A stretch of DNA of 6,608 nt from Myxococcales bacterium (GTDB lineage: Bacteria > Myxococcota > Polyangia > Polyangiales > Polyangiaceae), in contig JAGQIY010000181.1 of assembly GCA_020430865.1 (NCBI GenBank), forward strand, positions 1-6,608, in the 5' to 3' direction. Position numbers and translations under genes: made by a program. Below, piece after piece: positions 1-6,608 of this stretch. The stretch's first letter is position 1. Every line of letters starts with the position of its first letter. The notes beneath the pieces are model-generated. The model was not told where the DNA came from. It searched no databases and was given only the letters and a program-made list of their open reading frames with translations.

Positions 1-497
1 CCGGCATTTCCCATGTGATAATTGTTGTAGGGATCCAAGAGACCGTCGAGGATCATGCCGTCGACCAGCTTGCCGTCTCCCATGCGGTAGCCCTGACGTG
101 CCTTGTCCAGGTAGTAGGGCACGTTGCTCATCGACTCCATGCCCCCTGCGACCACGATGTCGGCGTCGCCGAGCAGCACCGTCTTTGCTCCGAAGACCAC
201 CGCCTGGAGACCAGAGCCGCAGACCTTGCTCACCGTCGTGCACGGCACGGTGTTGGGGATCTTGGCGCCGAGCGAAGCCTGTCGCGCGGGCGCCTGACCA
301 ATCCCTGCGGAAAGGACATTCCCCATGAAGACCTCTTCGACTTGCTCGGGCGCGAGCCTTGCGCGCTCGAGGGCGGAGGCGATTGCCGCGCTGCCGAGCG
401 CGGGCGCGCTCAGGCCGCTCAGCGAGCCGAGGTAGGAGCCAATGGGGGTGCGCACGGCGCTGACGACGTAAACCTCTCGAGTCATAGCGATGGACAT
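1..497 (-). CDS. Thiolase, acetyl-CoA acetyltransferase type (N-terminal part, cut by window edge)
   Basis: Thiolases of this family condense two acetyl-CoA to acetoacetyl-CoA or run the reverse thiolytic reaction, in the cytoplasm. About 165 residues are present, against a usual length near 390-400. The N-terminus reads REVYVVSAVRTPIGSYLGSL, the typical thiolase opening. A GNVLSAGIGQAPARQ segment follows, then the nucleophile motif VSKVCGSGLQAV (active Cys codon at 219-221), then VAGGMESMSNVPYY. The sequence runs off the window at HMGNAG, so the C-terminal His and second Cys cannot be checked. Two in-frame ATGs exist, at 497 and 485. I chose 497 because an AGG lies six bases upstream of it, while 485 has no purine-rich site. 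Starting at 485 would place the nucleophile at residue 89, the classical number, so that start remains possible. Biosynthetic (PhaA/AtoB) and degradative roles cannot be separated from this fragment. Confidence 0.93.
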   Translation of the reverse strand, partial: MSIAMTREVYVVSAVRTPIGSYLGSLSGLSAPALGSAAIASALERARLAPEQVEEVFMGNVLSAGIGQAPARQASLGAKIPNTVPCTTVSKVCGSGLQAVVFGAKTVLLGDADIVVAGGMESMSNVPYYLDKARQGYRMGDGKLVDGMILDGLLDPYNNYHMGNA

Positions 498-658
498 GTA
501 TCGCCTAGGGTCGCGTGTCACCACCCCCGAAAAGCGGGCTTGGCGAGGGAGCGCGGCGGCGGACCGCCAGGCGCCCGCGCTGGGGCCCGGACATGCCGCA
601 CAGCGTTAGGACCTCTCGCTGACGAGCCTTGGCGAGGATCGGGTAGAGTGTCCGTCTC
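498..658. other. Divergent intergenic region between thiolase and methyltransferase genes
   Basis: This 161-base gap must hold the promoters for both flanking genes, which point away from each other. I see no convincing -35/-10 pair. It contains a nested GC-rich inverted repeat: AGCGCGG at 550-556 pairs with CCGCGCT at 575-581, and inside it GGCGG (555-559) can pair with CCGCC (564-568) around a CGGA loop; the two stems share bases and are alternatives. The ten-base word CTTGGCGAGG occurs twice in direct orientation, at 539-548 and 628-637. Both may be chance in DNA this GC-rich. Confidence 0.35.
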
Positions 659-1513
659 GTGCGAGACCAACACCGAAGCTTCACCAGTGATCTGGTGGCC
701 GCGATGCGCGCCTTCTACAGTGAGACACCTGCGGATCTGGACGTTGCCAGTGACCCGGTTGCCTCGAGCCTGCTCCCTCTCCCCCTGACCCTTCTGGTGC
801 GGGCGGTGGGGCGACCTGGCCTTGCGCGGCTCGTGCACCACGCCCTGGGGAGCGCGAGCTTCGGTCTCTCCTATGGAGTGCCGCTCCGCACCGCGGCCAT
901 CGACGCCGAGCTGCGCAGTGAGGCAGCCAGCGGTTGTGAGCAGCTCGTGTTGCTGGGTGCTGGCCTGGACGCGCGGGCGTTTCGCCTGCCCGAGCTGGCA
1001 GAGTGCGCCGTCTACGAGCTCGACCACCCAGCGACTCAGGCCTACAAGCAACGCCGCGTCGGCTCCCTGGAGCCCCTGGCGAAGTCGGTGGAGTTCTGCA
1101 GCATCGACTTCGAGCGCCAGTCCATCGGCGAGGTGCTGGGTGGAGCCGGCTTCTCCACCCAGCGCAAGAGCTTCTGGGTCTGGGAGGGCGTGACGATGTA
1201 CCTGACGCCTGGTGCGATCGACGCGACGCTCGACGCGGTGGCGCTCTACAGCGCTCCGGGGAGCACCCTGTGCATGACCTACGTCACCCCAGAGCGAGGC
1301 CTCGTGCGTCGCGCTGGATTGATATCCGCGCGGCAAATCGGCGAGCCAATCCTGGGCAGCCTGAGTCAGGCCGAGGTGAAGGATCGCCTCGAGCGTCGGG
1401 GGTTCAGCGTGCTCTCGGACACCGACGCCAACGACTGGGCCCGTCGCCACTGGCCGGATTCGAGGCTACGTGTGCGCCTTTGGGAGCGCCTGGTGGTCGC
1501 GCGCCGAGCCTGA
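659..1513 (+). CDS. Class I SAM-dependent methyltransferase, LCM-like / TIGR00027 family
   Basis: This is a predicted cytoplasmic methyltransferase of 284 residues using S-adenosylmethionine; the methyl acceptor is unknown. The N-terminal helix region and the SDPVA motif (residues 31-35) match the opening of the family. The SAM-binding motif I is LVLLGAGLDARAF at about 96-108. The acidic residues after strand 2 lie in YELDHP (119-124), an SID motif is at 148-150, and WVWEGVTMYL (173-182) is the family's signature strand and loop. The length is normal. The GTG at 659 is the only plausible start: an in-frame TAG lies at 644-646 with no other start codon between, and a weak GAG purine patch lies upstream. 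The gene is divergent from the thiolase and ends 6 bases from the stop of the opposing small signalling ORF. Relatives are often annotated as leucine carboxyl or polyketide O-methyltransferases, but nothing here identifies a substrate. Confidence 0.88.
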   Translation: MRDQHRSFTSDLVAAMRAFYSETPADLDVASDPVASSLLPLPLTLLVRAVGRPGLARLVHHALGSASFGLSYGVPLRTAAIDAELRSEAASGCEQLVLLGAGLDARAFRLPELAECAVYELDHPATQAYKQRRVGSLEPLAKSVEFCSIDFERQSIGEVLGGAGFSTQRKSFWVWEGVTMYLTPGAIDATLDAVALYSAPGSTLCMTYVTPERGLVRRAGLISARQIGEPILGSLSQAEVKDRLERRGFSVLSDTDANDWARRHWPDSRLRVRLWERLVVARRA

Positions 1514-1519
1514 CTCGCC

Positions 1520-1774
1520 TCAGGCGACCTTGTGGGTGCCGCTGACGACCTCGCTGGGGTCGCTCGCGTGCGCTCGCGCGAGGCGCTGGAGCTCGGCGAC
1601 CAGCTGGCTGGCTTGCTCCGAGGCGTCCTGAACGTCGCCAGACAGCTCCACGACCTGCTTCACGTCTGCGGGGCTCTGGCGTAGCAGCGCCGTGTTGCCT
1701 TGGACCACCAGCAAGCAGTTCCCGAGCCGATGGGCCAGGCTGAGCAGCTGCTGCTTGAACGCTTCGTCGGTCAC
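1520..1774 (-). CDS. Orphan histidine-kinase DHp-like domain protein, 84 aa, no ATPase domain
   Basis: This small ORF starts at a GTG that overlaps the TGA stop of the response regulator gene (shared GTGA, 1771-1774), an arrangement typical of translational coupling. The product resembles the dimerisation and phosphoacceptor (DHp) helical hairpin of hybrid histidine kinases. LAHRLGNCLLVVQGNTALL (residues 13-31) aligns by eye with the H-box pattern VAHDFNNLLTVI-G--ELL, with candidate phosphoacceptor His15 (codon 1730-1732). Residues 47-67 (DVQDASEQASQLVAELQRLAR) look like the second helix, which in kinases ends in LL-FSR. No N, G1 or G2 box follows; the protein ends about 17 residues later in GTHKVA. 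The residue after His is Arg where active kinases carry Asp or Glu. It could be a minimal phosphotransfer or dimerisation partner, or the remnant of a REC-DHp-ATPase kinase. The family assignment is my pattern reading, not a search result. Confidence 0.68.
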   Translation of the reverse strand: MTDEAFKQQLLSLAHRLGNCLLVVQGNTALLRQSPADVKQVVELSGDVQDASEQASQLVAELQRLARAHASDPSEVVSGTHKVA

Positions 1775-2139
1775 AGCACGCTCGTCAGGGCTGACTGGAG
1801 GTCCACGGGGCGGTACGGCTTGCGCAGGAAGCAGACCCGCTCTCGCGAGAAGGTCGGATCCGTCATCTCGTGGGCGCTGTGAACCACCACCGGGAGCTGG
1901 GGGCTGAGCCTCCGGACGGCGTCGAGCACCTGCCAGCCATCCATGCCAGGCATCTTCAGGTCGAGCACCATGGCGTCGAAGTGGGCCCGCTCCAGGCACG
2001 CGAGCGCGGTCAGTCCGCTGTGCACGCAGATCGGTTCGTAGCCCGCGTGACTGAGCATGCGCGCGACGACCCGGCGGGACATCTCCACGTCGTCGACCAC
2101 CAGAATGCGTTGCGGGTGCACCGGGCTGGAAGCGTTCAC
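1771..2139 (-). CDS. Single-domain response regulator (CheY-like receiver)
   Basis: This is a 122-residue stand-alone receiver domain that would accept a phosphoryl group from a histidine kinase; there is no DNA-binding or other output domain. The hallmark residues are all visible: the acidic pair Asp16-Asp17 in ILVVDDVE, phosphoacceptor Asp60 in MVLDLKMPGMDG, the switch Ser88 in VVHSAHE, and Lys107 followed by Pro in FLRKPYRP. The product ends cleanly after the final helix (LQSALTSVL). The start is the GTG at 2137-2139, with an AGG seven bases upstream (TTAGGTCTCTCGTG). Its stop overlaps the start of the DHp-like ORF, so the two are almost certainly co-transcribed and co-translated. The vWA lipoprotein gene lies 98 bases upstream on the same strand, possibly in the same transcript. 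The cognate kinase and output are not visible here. Confidence 0.93.
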   Translation of the reverse strand: MNASSPVHPQRILVVDDVEMSRRVVARMLSHAGYEPICVHSGLTALACLERAHFDAMVLDLKMPGMDGWQVLDAVRRLSPQLPVVVHSAHEMTDPTFSRERVCFLRKPYRPVDLQSALTSVL

Positions 2140-2237
2140 GAGAGACCTAACGGCAGGTGCGCCCGCGTACTTGAGCGGCAGAGCCCGCGAAATCCGCGCG
2201 TCGCCAGGCGTCGGGCGCCCGCGGAGGGCGGCGCTGC
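2140..2237 (-). other. Short spacer between vWA lipoprotein and response regulator genes
   Basis: This 98-base gap separates two minus-strand genes. Read on the minus strand, it contains CGCCC-TCCGC-GGGCG about 12 bases beyond the lipoprotein stop. That is a five-base-pair GC stem with no following T-run, so it is at best a weak or factor-assisted stop or attenuator. The start-proximal end carries the likely ribosome binding site of the response regulator. I cannot say whether the two genes share a transcript. Confidence 0.3.
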
Positions 2238-3497
2238 CTACTTCACCACCGTCTCACAGCCGAGGACCACGTCGACGACCACCCCGCCGCCCTGAACAGC
2301 GGCGCAGGACTGCTTGCACAGGGTGATACGGCTCGGGTTCGTCGGGGTGTCGTAGTACCAGCCCGCGGTGTCCCCGAGGCCGCAGTTGGCTGCGCCTTCG
2401 ACGCGCGGCACGAACTCCCGTATCCCTGCCTGGGTGAAGCTCACGTTCACCTTGCTCGGGTCCACCTCACCTTCCTTCGGCGTGGGGATGGTGTAGGTGC
2501 ACTGGAGATCCCCCCGGATCTTGTTCAAGGCGTCGAGGAACTGCTGTCCAGCGTTCACCCCGGAGTCCACCAGGGTCGCTTCCTTGGTACCGCCCGCGAG
2601 CGCGATCGAGTTCAGGGTCGAGAGTTGCTCACCCAGGCCAATCACGAAGGTCAGCACCGAGGGGTTCTGGTTCTTGCCCTCTTCGGCGCGCGCCGCGACC
2701 ACCGCCGTCCCCTCGGGGTTGCAGCCCGACGGTGCGCCATCGGTGGCGAGCACCACGGCGGTCAAGTGATCCGGATGGGCCGCGGCCCAGGTCTGCGCGT
2801 AGTCGATCGCTCCCTCGAGCGCGGGGCCCATCGGGGTGCCGCCCTCGGGCGTGGTGGCGTCGATGGACTGCTTGACCAGCGCGCCGACGCCTGGCAGCGC
2901 CTGAACCGCGATCGCCGGCGTGGAGTAGTCGCTCGCCAGGCAGGAGCTGGTGGGCTTCTCGTTGCACAGATTCCCGTAGCAGCAGCCCGTGATCGGCACG
3001 CACTGCGCGGTGTAGGGGAAGCAGTCGTCGGCGGTGTTGCAGGCGCTGGGTAGCGGCTTGGACATTGCCACCGGGAAATATCCGAGACCGAGCCCGATGC
3101 CGGCGTTGCCCTGGAGATCCACGAAGTTCTTGATCGCCTGAGTGATCGCGCTCCAGCGCTGCAGGCCGTTCACGTCGGCGTCCAGCATGCTATCGGAGCG
3201 ATCGAGCAGAACGTAGATATCGAGGGGGATGACGTCGCCGGCGTAGGACTCCGTCGCGCAGCCAGGCAGCTCGGCGTCACTACCTCCACCATCCAGCACA
3301 CCGCCAAAACCAGCGTCTCCGCCGTTTCCCCCGCTGCCCGCGCTGCCCGCAGTCCCTCCCGAGCCGGCGCTCGCCGACGGGTCGGAGCTCGACGCCGAAC
3401 ACCCAGCGAAGGGGCTCAGTCCGAGCAGTAGTGTGGCCAGCGTGATCAGCTTGGGGAGGCGGTGTCGGCGTGCGGAGGCGCGAGGCAGTGGGTTCAT
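2238..3497 (-). CDS. Secreted lipoprotein with Gly/Ser tether, von Willebrand factor A domain and Cys-rich insert
   Basis: This is a 419-residue exported protein, probably lipid-anchored. The N-terminus has a basic stretch (RASARRHRLPK), a hydrophobic core and a lipobox-like SPFAGC with Cys33 as the acylated residue. A Gly/Ser-rich spacer (about 34-79) follows. The vWA domain starts near IPLDIYVLLDRSDSM. Its metal-binding (MIDAS) residues are all present: DxSxS at 99-103, the Thr of EGGTPMGPAL at 221, and the Asp of LATDGAP at 253. Between strands lies a Cys-rich insert (153-186, seven Cys including a CC pair). The C-terminal part has five more Cys, a GWYYDTP motif and ends GCETVVK. Such proteins bind ligands through a divalent metal; the ligand here is unknown. 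I chose the ATG at 3497; extending to a TTG at 3530 would add eleven residues in front of the signal peptide without an evident benefit. Similar tethered vWA proteins are common in myxobacteria. Confidence 0.88.
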   Translation of the reverse strand: MNPLPRASARRHRLPKLITLATLLLGLSPFAGCSASSSDPSASAGSGGTAGSAGSGGNGGDAGFGGVLDGGGSDAELPGCATESYAGDVIPLDIYVLLDRSDSMLDADVNGLQRWSAITQAIKNFVDLQGNAGIGLGLGYFPVAMSKPLPSACNTADDCFPYTAQCVPITGCCYGNLCNEKPTSSCLASDYSTPAIAVQALPGVGALVKQSIDATTPEGGTPMGPALEGAIDYAQTWAAAHPDHLTAVVLATDGAPSGCNPEGTAVVAARAEEGKNQNPSVLTFVIGLGEQLSTLNSIALAGGTKEATLVDSGVNAGQQFLDALNKIRGDLQCTYTIPTPKEGEVDPSKVNVSFTQAGIREFVPRVEGAANCGLGDTAGWYYDTPTNPSRITLCKQSCAAVQGGGVVVDVVLGCETVVK

Positions 3498-3748
3498 GTG
3501 TGGGAAGTGCTGACTGAAGAAGCGACGCAAGGCGGCTCGGGGAGTCTAGCAGCGGGCGCTCGATTGATCTCACCTCGAAGCGTCAGCCGCGACGAATCGC
3601 GTCAGCTGCAGCCGTCGCGCCCTACATCGGAGTACCCGGTGCGGGCATTCCATGAGCAAACGCCCTCGGACCTTGCTGCGTCCGCCACGAGATTGTTTCC
3701 GAACGACTTCGGAGGACCGGGCGCGCTGCTTGGGAAACCAGAGGTCGG
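3498..3748 (-). other. Spacer between ackA-pduL fusion gene and vWA lipoprotein gene
   Basis: This 251-base non-coding stretch separates two minus-strand genes. It presumably carries the end of the ackA-pduL transcript (hairpin at 3698-3713) and the promoter of the lipoprotein gene. No clear -35/-10 pair stands out. Short ORFs here lack coding character and I do not call them. The leader just before the lipoprotein ATG has no evident Shine-Dalgarno sequence. Confidence 0.4.
3698..3713 (-). terminator. Possible hairpin downstream of the ackA-pduL fusion gene
   Basis: A perfect six-base-pair inverted repeat, TCCGAA-CGAC-TTCGGA, lies 36 bases beyond the stop codon of the fusion gene. On the minus strand it is followed by AACAATCTCG rather than a T-run, so it is not a canonical intrinsic terminator. 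It may stabilise the 3' end or be incidental. Confidence 0.25.
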
Positions 3749-5614
<1,866 letters not shown>

Positions 5615-5811
5615 GGCGCGCAGGGTACCAACTCCGCGTCTCGGTTCGGGCGCCGAGCAGTATCTTGCGGGATCTTGGAGGGTTGGGGGGGAGGCGCGCT
5701 CCAGTGGCGCCCCGGAGTGGAACGTCAGTCGTCGAGCGGGGCGGCGAATCGCGCAATCGATGCGCGGGACGCATTGAATGGCGACGCAAACCTCGATAGG
5801 GTCGCGGCCCC
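5615..5811. other. Divergent intergenic region between ackA-pduL fusion and purC
   Basis: This 197-base gap must hold promoters for both outward-facing genes. It contains a G-rich stretch at 5669-5694 with seven consecutive G at 5685-5691, and an inverted repeat at 5750-5766. A weak candidate promoter for purC is TTGAAT (5774-5779) and GATAGG (5795-5800), spaced 15 bases apart, but it would put the start of transcription almost on the TTG codon, so I give it little weight. An AGGG at 5798-5801 may serve as the purC ribosome site. Confidence 0.4.
5750..5766. promoter_or_regulatory. Operator-like inverted repeat upstream of purC
   Basis: CGCGCA at 5750-5755 and TGCGCG at 5761-5766 form a perfect six-base inverted repeat around ATCGA, 45 bases upstream of the purC start codon. 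The size and position suit a dimeric regulator, but GC-rich DNA produces such repeats by chance. No known purine-regulator consensus is recognised. Confidence 0.2.
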
Positions 5812-6608
5812 TTGGTCAGCGACGAAACGATTCGACAGGCGCTCTCTCACCCCCTCCTGAAAAGCGATCTGGATTCGCTCGGGAAGAAGTACGAGGGCAA
5901 GGTTCGGGACAACTACAGCTCCGACGATGGCAAGCGCTACATCGTGGTCACCGACCGCATCAGCGCCTTCGATCGGGTGCTAGGGACACTGCCTCTGAAG
6001 GGGCAAGTCCTGAACTGGATCGCGGCGTGGTGGTTCGAGCAGACGAAGCACATCGCAGACAACCACGTGATCAGCGTGCCCGACCCCAACGTGATGGTCG
6101 CTCACGAGTGCGAGCTGTTGCCGGTCGAGATGGTGATGCGCGCCTACCTGACGGGCACCACCAGCACCAGCATCTGGGTCCACTACGAGCGCGGTGAGCG
6201 GCAGTTCTGTGGACACGACCTGCCCGAGGGCATGAAGAAGCACCAGAAGCTGCCGCATCCCATCCTGACGCCCAGCACCAAGGCAGCGCACGGGGACCAC
6301 GACGTCTCGGCTTCTCGCGAGGAGATCTTGAAGCTGACGGGCATGCCCGAGAGCGACTTCGACACCGCCGCGAAGATGGCGGCCGAGCTGTTCGCGTTCG
6401 GTCAGAAGACCTGCGCCGACCGCGGTTTGATCCTCGTGGATACGAAGTACGAGTTTGGACGCACGAAGGACGGCCGCATCGTCGTGATCGACGAGATCCA
6501 CACGCCCGACTCTTCGCGCTTCTGGTACCAGAAGACCTACACCGAGCGCATGGAGGCGGGGGAGAACCCCGAGAGCTTCGACAAGGAGTACGTGCGCCGC
6601 TGGCTGAA
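5812..6608 (+). CDS. purC: Phosphoribosylaminoimidazole-succinocarboxamide (SAICAR) synthase, C-terminus cut by window edge
   Basis: This enzyme joins CAIR and aspartate, with ATP hydrolysis, to make SAICAR in de novo purine synthesis. About 265 residues are present with no stop before the window edge; the longer bacterial/yeast Ade1-like form is near 300. Visible motifs are [11 protein letters not shown] (25-35), VTDRISAFD (46-54), LPLKGQVLN (60-68), the [15 protein letters not shown] region (103-117), [12 protein letters not shown] (147-158), [14 protein letters not shown] (203-216) and [13 protein letters not shown] (226-238). The [10 protein letters not shown] wording and the insert around 121-146 mark the longer subtype rather than the short E. 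coli form. The only in-frame start before the conserved [10 protein letters not shown] block that follows the TAG at 5797-5799 and leaves a normal N-terminus is the TTG at 5812, with AGGG about ten bases upstream. It is transcribed divergently from the acetate kinase fusion. Confidence 0.96.
   Translation, partial: MVSDETIRQALSHPLLKSDLDSLGKKYEGKVRDNYSSDDGKRYIVVTDRISAFDRVLGTLPLKGQVLNWIAAWWFEQTKHIADNHVISVPDPNVMVAHECELLPVEMVMRAYLTGTTSTSIWVHYERGERQFCGHDLPEGMKKHQKLPHPILTPSTKAAHGDHDVSASREEILKLTGMPESDFDTAAKMAAELFAFGQKTCADRGLILVDTKYEFGRTKDGRIVVIDEIHTPDSSRFWYQKTYTERMEAGENPESFDKEYVRRWL

Noticed and set aside
15..788. Long plus-strand open frame across the thiolase gene
   Set aside because: It is antisense to well-conserved thiolase sequence, runs past the thiolase start into the methyltransferase in another frame, and has His/Arg-rich composition with no recognisable motif.
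518..1450. 310-codon minus-strand open frame over the methyltransferase
   Set aside because: The plus-strand frame has all SAM-methyltransferase motifs in order; the antisense frame shows none and is a product of high GC.
1516..1526. CGCCT-C-AGGCG at the methyltransferase/DHp junction as a bidirectional terminator
   Set aside because: A one-base loop and no T-runs on either side make a functional hairpin terminator unlikely.
1768..1780. Programmed -1 frameshift joining the response regulator and the DHp-like ORF
   Set aside because: The frames have the right relation, but no slippery heptamer precedes the stop; GTGA start-stop overlap with translational coupling is simpler.
1775..1999. Upstream extension of the DHp-like ORF to an ATG at 1999
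   Set aside because: This part overlaps the response regulator in another frame and is a Pro/Gly/Arg-rich shadow. The GTG overlapping the regulator stop is the better start.
3498..3530. Eleven-residue N-terminal extension of the vWA lipoprotein from a TTG
   Set aside because: The ATG at 3497 already gives a complete lipoprotein signal peptide; the extension adds a Phe/His-rich leader with no ribosome site.
5980..6501. Minus-strand open frame across purC
   Set aside because: It is antisense to conserved SAICAR synthase motifs.

Overview
The window is GC-rich, densely coding DNA with strong G/C preference at third codon positions and frequent GTG and TTG starts. A Gly/Ser-linker lipoprotein with a von Willebrand A domain, a TIGR00027-type methyltransferase and a lone response regulator together suggest a myxobacterium-like deltaproteobacterium (Myxococcota, perhaps Polyangiales). 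That placement is inferred from style and gene content, not from a marker gene.

Layout from left to right. (1) Positions 1-497, minus strand: the N-terminal 165 residues of a thiolase (acetyl-CoA acetyltransferase type), cut by the window edge. (2) 659-1513, plus strand: a complete class I SAM-dependent methyltransferase of the leucine carboxyl methyltransferase-like family, divergent from the thiolase. (3) 1520-2139, minus strand: a two-gene signalling module. A single-domain response regulator overlaps by four bases (GTGA) an 84-residue ORF that looks like an isolated histidine-kinase DHp domain with no ATPase domain. This module is tail-to-tail with the methyltransferase, 6 bases apart. 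(4) 2238-3497, minus strand: a secreted lipoprotein with a Gly/Ser tether, a MIDAS-containing vWA domain and a Cys-rich insert. (5) 3749-5614, minus strand: a 621-residue fusion of acetate kinase (AckA) and a PduL-type phosphotransacylase. (6) 5812 to the window end, plus strand: purC (SAICAR synthase), starting at TTG and missing only its C-terminus.

Functionally, the fusion protein carries both halves of the acetyl-CoA/acetyl-phosphate/acetate interconversion in one chain. The phosphotransacylase step comes from PduL, a family unrelated to the usual Pta and best known from bacterial microcompartments, yet no shell genes are present here. The thiolase also uses acyl-CoA but lies more than 3 kb away in a separate transcription unit, so any link is speculative. 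purC is de novo purine biosynthesis and sits divergently from the fusion gene across a 197-base intergenic region that holds a G-run and a short inverted repeat.

The two observations most worth a second look are the AckA-PduL fusion and the response regulator plus orphan DHp-domain pair. I see no RNA genes, CRISPR array, insertion sequence or attachment site.
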